Assembly: GCA_002694025.1 (NCBI GenBank)
Contig: NZKX01000110.1
Location: 1-6,017, forward strand
DNA: 6,017 nucleotides
DNA from: Fidelibacterota bacterium
Lineage (GTDB): Bacteria > Marinisomatota > Marinisomatia > Marinisomatales > UBA1611
Reading direction: 5' to 3'
Below the pieces are notes generated by a model. That model saw only the letters and a list, made by a program, of their open reading frames with translations. It did no database searches and was not told the origin of the DNA. The position numbers and the translations under genes were made by a program. Shown here one piece after another: positions 1 through 4,256 of the stretch; within the stretch, counting starts at the first letter, position 1, and every line of letters begins with the position of its first letter.

Positions 1-593
1 ACATCAAATGCTTCTACTTGAGCCCCCAGCCTTTTTGCAGTTGCAATAGCCTGAAGACCAGCAACACCTGCGCCTAAGATAAGGACCTTTGAAGGACGTA
101 TTGTCCCTGCAGCAGTCATGAGTAAAGGCATGTAAACACCTAAACGACTTGCAGCAATTAAAACGGCTTTATAACCAGCTATATTTGCCTGAGAGGAAAG
201 GGCGTCCATTTTTTGGGCTAGTGTTGTTCTTGGTATTAAATGCATCGAGAAAGCAGTGATGCTTTTCTTGGAAAGGAGGTTCACGGTATCTAACTCCCTA
301 GTTGTTTGACAAAATGAAATAAAAATTGACTTATCTTTTAAAAATTTTATTTCTTCACTTAAGGGAGGAAGTACCTTAAGTGTAATATCAGCACTTTTGA
401 GTAACTCTTCATGCGAGTCTACTATGATTGCACCAGAATTTTGATAATTTTCATCGGAAATAAATGATTTCAGGCCAGCACCCGACTCAATATATACTTT
501 TAAACCTGACTTTGTAAGCTGTTTAACTGATCCTGGAGTCGCTGCTACTCTAGATTCTAAAATATCTAATTCTTTGGGTATAGCTACATACAT
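1..593 (-). CDS. pntA: NAD(P)+ transhydrogenase subunit alpha, NAD(H)-binding part (partial, 3' end missing)
   Basis: Proton-translocating transhydrogenase couples hydride transfer between NADH and NADP+ to proton movement across the inner membrane; this is the cytoplasmic NAD(H)-binding domain I. About 197 codons are present, read leftward from an ATG at 593-591, and the gene leaves the window. The N-terminus (IPKELDILESRVAATPGSV, residues 5-23, then a G.KV.IESGAG stretch to 40) is the alanine dehydrogenase/PNT N-terminal signature. Residues 128-143 (QKMDALSSQANIAGYK) and 159-164 (MTAAGT) are PntA hallmarks and separate it from alanine dehydrogenase. A Rossmann glycine motif GAGVAG lies at 174-179, followed by LQAIATAKRLGAQVEAFD. 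The nearest other ATG upstream (606-604) is out of frame. No clear ribosome binding site is visible. It is divergent from the secreted-protein genes and probably unrelated to them; pntAB/pntB would be expected to the left. Whether the membrane part is fused or separate cannot be seen. Confidence 0.94.
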   Translation of the reverse strand, partial: MYVAIPKELDILESRVAATPGSVKQLTKSGLKVYIESGAGLKSFISDENYQNSGAIIVDSHEELLKSADITLKVLPPLSEEIKFLKDKSIFISFCQTTRELDTVNLLSKKSITAFSMHLIPRTTLAQKMDALSSQANIAGYKAVLIAASRLGVYMPLLMTAAGTIRPSKVLILGAGVAGLQAIATAKRLGAQVEAFD

Positions 594-712
594 AAACGTT
601 TTGCATAAAAGGAATTAAAATTAAGAGAGCGAAATTAATACACTAAATGATCAAGTTCACACTTAATTAGTGTTTTTATTTATTTAATTTAGTGTATGAA
701 AAAAATTAGTTT
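594..712. promoter_or_regulatory. Divergent intergenic/promoter region between pntA and the beta-helix gene
   Basis: These 119 bases separate two start codons that point away from each other, so both promoters must lie here or inside the genes. The region is very AT-rich. I could not place a convincing -35/-10 pair in either direction: TATT/TAAT-like boxes are too frequent in this composition to choose between. The notable content is the symmetric set of ACACT(A/T)A(A/T)T half-sites, listed separately. Neither start is preceded by a GGAGG-like element. The assignment as a promoter region rests on gene orientation, not on a recognised motif. Confidence 0.6.
638..697. repeat. Nested inverted repeats, possible operator
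   Basis: ATACACTAAAT at 638-648 is the exact reverse complement of ATTTAGTGTAT at 687-697 (11 bp perfect arms, 38 bases between). Inside them lies a second inverted repeat, ACACT (659-663), loop TAATT, AGTGT (669-673). Together they give four similar half-sites, two in each orientation, centred near 642, 661, 671 and 693. The symmetric placement between divergent genes is what a dimeric regulator site would look like. A structured 5' leader on either transcript is the alternative. The inner hairpin has only five base pairs and is followed by a T-rich stretch, but a terminator here would make little sense between divergent genes. The repeats are seen directly; function is inferred. Confidence 0.45.
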
Positions 713-3388
713 ATGATTAAAAATATTACAGTTCTAACACTATTAATTTTTAATATTTCTCTTTCAAGCACATATTTCGTTCCTGGTGATTTTGGATCTA
801 TCCAAGAAGCGATTGATGAAAGTGTAAATGGTGATTCAATTTTTGTTGATCCAGGAATTTATTTTGAAAATATTAACTTTAATGGTAAGTCAATCATTTT
901 ATCATCTAGATATATTTTGGATAGCGATTCTTTGCTCATAGGAACTACTATTATTGATGCAGGCAGCGATGGAAGTGTAGTATCCTTTAACAGTGAAGAA
1001 AATTCTAGTTCTATCCTGCAGGGTTTTACACTTCAAAATGGTAATGGTAATAACGAAGATCCCGATGGGAACGGATCCTTTTATACTTATGGGGGGGGTG
1101 TTTATTGCGAGAACGCAGACCCTTTAATAAAAGATTGTATCATCCAAAATAATACAGCAAATGAAGGAGGAGGAGCTGGGATTTTTTGTTATGAATCCTC
1201 TCCAACATTTATTGGTTGTACTATTAAGCAAAATGAAACAGATGACGTTGGTGGAGGGCTCTATGCTAGAGATGGTTCTTCACCAAGTTTTTTTAATTGT
1301 ACCTTTTTTGATAACCTTGCCGAATTTGGCGGTGGCTGTTATTTAAAAAGCACATCAACACCTTATATGGAAAATGTTTTATTTATTCAAAACACTGCAA
1401 ATAATTCCGGTGGGGGTATGGGGCTTAAAGATAATGCAGATATTGAAGGAATAAATCTTCACATTTCACAAAATATAGCAGAAGGTCTTGGGGGAGGTAT
1501 TTACATAAATAATGCAGATCCAGTATTATCCTTTGCTTTGATTTCGGATAATACTGCAAGCTCAGGCGGTGGTATCTACATAAGAAATAACTCGGAAATT
1601 GATCTTACCAATCTTACCATGGCTAACAATAATGCTGGACTTTATGGAAGCGGAATTTATATGAGGGATAACTCGATTGTAAATTTATTGAATTCAATAC
1701 TTTGGAATAATAGCTCAAGCCAAATCTATTTTAGATCAGAAGGACAAGAGGTGGAGCTTAATGTAAGCTATTCCATTGTTGAACAAAATCAAGATGGAAT
1801 AGAGACCAATAACAATGGCGATTTAAACTGGCTTGAAGGAAATTTAGATTCTGAGCCATATTTTTGTGCTAGTTCAGCAGGTAATTATTATGTTAGAGAA
1901 AACTCTCCTGTGCTTAATGGAGGTTTAGATGGAAGTTTAGTAGGTTGCCTGTATGCAGGTTGCGGGCCAGTAAATCTTGGACCCGTTTGGTATGTAGATT
2001 CCAATGGAGATAACACAAGTGACGGTAGTCTAGAAACACCTTTTGAAACTATTGCTTGGGCGGTTAGTGCGGCATCTAACGGTGATACTATTCGTCTTAA
2101 TCCTGGGGTCTACACAGGATTAATAGAATTTGAGGGTAAGAACTTAGTACTTGAATCAAGGGCTTTTGAATTAATTGATTCAACGATCATAGCTGAAACA
2201 TTTTTCGGTCCTGGTCCTGTTGGAGGTAGTTGTCTATCGCTTGAGGGTTTAGATGACGAAAATATTACCATAAGAGGAATTTCATTTAGAGGAGGATCAG
2301 ATCCAGTTGGTGGAGGTATCGTTATTTCTAACTGTTCTCCGACCTTCGAAAACATTATCATTGAAGAAAATACTGCAGAGATTGGAGGTGGGATTTATTT
2401 ATCGAATTCAAACTCAGCATTTAATAATATTACCGTAAGAAATAATGGAGGGAACTTAGGCGGAGGAATTTACATTACAGGTGGTGCCCCCACTTTTACA
2501 AATGTTTTTATCGTAGACAACATTGCTTATTGGGGGGGAGGTATTTACTCTGAAAACTCCAATGTTGAGATTGATAGTAGTATTATTCGCGGGAATGAAG
2601 CATTTATAGAAGGGGCCGGTTATTATCAAAATGGTGGAGCCGGATACATTAATCTTACTTCTTTTGAAAATAATAATGGCTTTGATTACGGAGGAGGCAT
2701 TGTCTCATATCAAGCTACTATCGATTTAAGCTATACTACTTTTGCTCAAAACACTGCTGGTATCGGCTCAGCAATGTCCTTACATAGTTCGGTAATTACC
2801 ATTAATAATTCAATAATATGGGGTAATTATGGTCCTCTATTTCATGCTCCAATAACGAGCGGTTTAACTTCATTAGAAATTGGATTTTCAAATATTGAAG
2901 GTGGGGAAATTTTTCTTTCCAGTTTAGAAAATATAGTATTCAATTCCTCTGGGGGAATTATAAATGTTGATCCGGAGTTTTGTGATCCTAATAATAACCA
3001 ATTTTCATTACAGGAAGACTCATTTTGTATGACAGCTTCTGATGAGCTCTCACCTATAGGTGCTTTTGATATACCTTGCGAGAATTTAGCTAATGATGAG
3101 ATTCTAGCTAACGATTATGATCTTTTAAGTAGCTATCCAAATCCTTTCAATTACCAAGCAATTATATCCTATTCACTATTAGAAGAGGGAACGTATTCCA
3201 TATCGATATATAATTTAAAGGGCCAATTGGTTAAAAATATTTTATCTGAATCTAAAGGCGAAGGTTTTTATAAAGTCGCTTGGGATGGTACAAATAATTT
3301 TGGTCAAAAAGTTGTAAGTGGAGTTTACTTTTGTAGGCTGGAAACTATATACGGAGCATATGACACAAAAATGATATTACTAAAGTAG
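713..3388 (+). CDS. Exported tandem right-handed parallel beta-helix protein with PNPFN C-terminal sorting domain
   Basis: An 891-residue predicted surface or secreted protein. Residues 1-20 form a signal peptide (MIKN, hydrophobic VLTLLIFNISL, then SST). Two complete beta-helix modules follow. Module 1 (about 21-421) opens with an IQEAIDESVNGDSIFVDPGIY-type N-cap; module 2 (about 426-787) opens with the equivalent FETIAWAVSAASNGDTIRLNPGVY and a WYVDSNGDN lead-in as in DUF1565-type proteins. Each carries glycine-rich rungs of about 25-28 residues (GGG[IV]Y...I..N.A), then an NSI[IL]WxN rung and an [ED]P[YE]FC closing segment. Residues 803-891 are the sorting tail (SSYPNPFNYQAI, IYNLKGQLV, AWDGTN.FGQKVVSGVYF), ending LLK. 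No catalytic residues of pectate lyases or other enzymes are recognisable, so adhesion, carbohydrate binding or a structural surface role is more likely than a named activity. The ATG at 713 is chosen because it gives the signal peptide directly; it overlaps the stop of a six-codon reading frame (696-716). It is the first of three co-oriented exported-protein genes. Confidence 0.9.
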   Translation: MIKNITVLTLLIFNISLSSTYFVPGDFGSIQEAIDESVNGDSIFVDPGIYFENINFNGKSIILSSRYILDSDSLLIGTTIIDAGSDGSVVSFNSEENSSSILQGFTLQNGNGNNEDPDGNGSFYTYGGGVYCENADPLIKDCIIQNNTANEGGGAGIFCYESSPTFIGCTIKQNETDDVGGGLYARDGSSPSFFNCTFFDNLAEFGGGCYLKSTSTPYMENVLFIQNTANNSGGGMGLKDNADIEGINLHISQNIAEGLGGGIYINNADPVLSFALISDNTASSGGGIYIRNNSEIDLTNLTMANNNAGLYGSGIYMRDNSIVNLLNSILWNNSSSQIYFRSEGQEVELNVSYSIVEQNQDGIETNNNGDLNWLEGNLDSEPYFCASSAGNYYVRENSPVLNGGLDGSLVGCLYAGCGPVNLGPVWYVDSNGDNTSDGSLETPFETIAWAVSAASNGDTIRLNPGVYTGLIEFEGKNLVLESRAFELIDSTIIAETFFGPGPVGGSCLSLEGLDDENITIRGISFRGGSDPVGGGIVISNCSPTFENIIIEENTAEIGGGIYLSNSNSAFNNITVRNNGGNLGGGIYITGGAPTFTNVFIVDNIAYWGGGIYSENSNVEIDSSIIRGNEAFIEGAGYYQNGGAGYINLTSFENNNGFDYGGGIVSYQATIDLSYTTFAQNTAGIGSAMSLHSSVITINNSIIWGNYGPLFHAPITSGLTSLEIGFSNIEGGEIFLSSLENIVFNSSGGIINVDPEFCDPNNNQFSLQEDSFCMTASDELSPIGAFDIPCENLANDEILANDYDLLSSYPNPFNYQAIISYSLLEEGTYSISIYNLKGQLVKNILSESKGEGFYKVAWDGTNNFGQKVVSGVYFCRLETIYGAYDTKMILLK
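1088..1663 (+). repeat. Beta-helix rung repeats, module 1 (about 8 rungs)
   Basis: Within the beta-helix protein, glycine triplets or near-triplets recur at residues 127, 152, 180, 206, 233, 260, 285 and 312, a period of 25-28. Each is followed by an aromatic or aliphatic strand (GGGVY, GGGAGIF, GGGLY, GGGCY, GGGMGL, GGGIY, GGGIY, GSGIY), and most are preceded by an I/F-x-x-N-x-A segment. Asn147, Asn174 and Asn201 and Cys142, Cys169 and Cys196 are each exactly 27 apart, as expected for side chains stacked in successive coils. The pattern resembles the GGA[ILV]/FxxN repeat of chlamydial polymorphic membrane proteins, with GGG in place of GGA. Confidence 0.8.
2306..2782 (+). repeat. Beta-helix rung repeats, module 2 (about 7 rungs)
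   Basis: The second set of rungs in the same protein begins at residues 533, 558, 583, 608, 634, 660 and 684, a tighter period of 24-26. Triplets are GGGIVI, GGGIYL, GGGIYI, GGGIYS, then degenerate GAGYY, GGGIVS and GSAMSL. Preceding segments keep the asparagine (IIEENTA, TVRNNGG, FIVDNIA, IIRGNEA, TFAQNTA). Unlike module 1, this set has almost no cysteine (only the C541 of NCSPTF at its start). A 15-base identity (1490-1504 and 2534-2548) links rungs of the two modules at DNA level. Confidence 0.78.
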
Positions 3389-3454
3389 TGATTCCAAGCA
3401 CATGTTTGTTATGTAGCCTTTTTTTTTGTTTAGCTTTCGCGTATATTAAGTATT

Positions 3455-4216
3455 ATGATAGTCTCAGAGAAACACACGCCCTTTAGCAAATTTTTCTTTT
3501 TTTTAATTCTCTTTCTTCATTCATTAAATGTCTTACGCAGTCAAGGGCAAACGGATTTTTTAGGGCAATGGACTGGCCAGGAGGATCTTGAATCTGAGGC
3601 AATCAACTACCAGAACAGAAACATATCTATTGAAATTATTGAAGGCGGAGTCAGAGAAGGATTTTATCTTTTTGAGTCATCTTGTAATTTTTTATATAAT
3701 GATAACCTTGACTGGGCATTCCATTATTTTAAGTTTGACAAGGACAATAATATTATGACTTTCCTTAGAAGATTTATAACACCAGTAGGTATTTTAGGTT
3801 ATGAGGAACTTAGCTACAATTTATTGGATTGGTCAGATAATTATTTTGTTGCTCAATATAATTCTCAAAATCGAGAGACTTATCATCAAATTCGGATGAA
3901 TGGTAGTTTTTTAGAATTGTTTGAACTCAATCCGCTTGAAATTAATTTAGGGCAAAATTTTCCAAATCCTTTTAATCCTAGCACTTCAATAAAGGTTTAT
4001 GTAGATAAATTAGCTTATGGAGAGATAAAAATCTTTGATCTCAAAGGTAATGTAATTAATTCATTACATAATGATTTTTTATATCCTGGAGACAATATTG
4101 TGAAATGGAGTGGTCTTAATAGCCAAGGTCAATTAATTGCTTCTGGTACTTATTTTTACAACCTCTATATTGATGGATACCTAAAAGGATCTCAAAGAAT
4201 GATTTTTATTAAATAA
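3455..4216 (+). CDS. Exported protein of unknown function with PNPFNP C-terminal sorting domain
   Basis: A 253-residue predicted secreted protein. Residues 1-30 form a long signal peptide: SEKHTPFSK n-region, very hydrophobic FFFFLILFLHSLNVL core, cleavage probably near RSQ/GQ. The core (about 33-157) begins DFLGQWTGQEDLES and continues as alternating polar/hydrophobic segments (ISIEII, GFYLFES, FHYFKF, YFVAQYN). This suggests a small beta-barrel or beta-sandwich, vaguely lipocalin-like in its G-x-W-x-G opening, but I do not recognise the family and no active site is visible. Residues 158-253 are the sorting tail (LGQNFPNPFNPSTSI, IKIFDLKGNVI, VKWSGLNSQGQLIASGTYFYNLY), ending in FIK, closer to consensus than that of the upstream gene. 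The ATG at 3455 is the only in-frame start that includes a signal peptide; no ribosome binding site is apparent. It lies 66 bases after the beta-helix gene and 40 before the peptidase gene, consistent with co-transcription. Confidence 0.85.
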   Translation: MIVSEKHTPFSKFFFFLILFLHSLNVLRSQGQTDFLGQWTGQEDLESEAINYQNRNISIEIIEGGVREGFYLFESSCNFLYNDNLDWAFHYFKFDKDNNIMTFLRRFITPVGILGYEELSYNLLDWSDNYFVAQYNSQNRETYHQIRMNGSFLELFELNPLEINLGQNFPNPFNPSTSIKVYVDKLAYGEIKIFDLKGNVINSLHNDFLYPGDNIVKWSGLNSQGQLIASGTYFYNLYIDGYLKGSQRMIFIK

Positions 4217-4256
4217 CTATTCTACATACTGCCTAAAAGTATCTTAATTTTAGAAT

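Noticed and set aside
1..593. Alanine dehydrogenase as the identity of the left-edge gene
   Set aside because: It shares the N-terminal signature, but the QKMDALSSQANIAGYK and MTAAGT segments are those of transhydrogenase alpha, not alanine dehydrogenase.
1161..1346. 61-codon plus-strand open frame in another frame of the beta-helix gene
   Set aside because: It is an out-of-frame shadow of module 1 rungs, with no recognisable domain or start signal.
2110..2361. 83-codon minus-strand open frame inside the beta-helix gene
   Set aside because: It lies antisense to an evident coding region with strong repeat structure; its proline-rich product merely mirrors the glycine codons. No start signal or recognisable domain.
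713..3388. Pectate lyase or other polysaccharide lyase activity for the beta-helix protein
   Set aside because: No lyase catalytic Arg/Asp arrangement or family motif is visible; the fold alone does not imply the reaction.
3400..3427. Possible rho-independent terminator after the beta-helix gene (ACAT...ATGT stem then nine T at 3419-3427)
   Set aside because: The stem is only four base pairs, has little G+C and is separated from the T-run by four bases, so it is too weak to call; the T-run may be composition.
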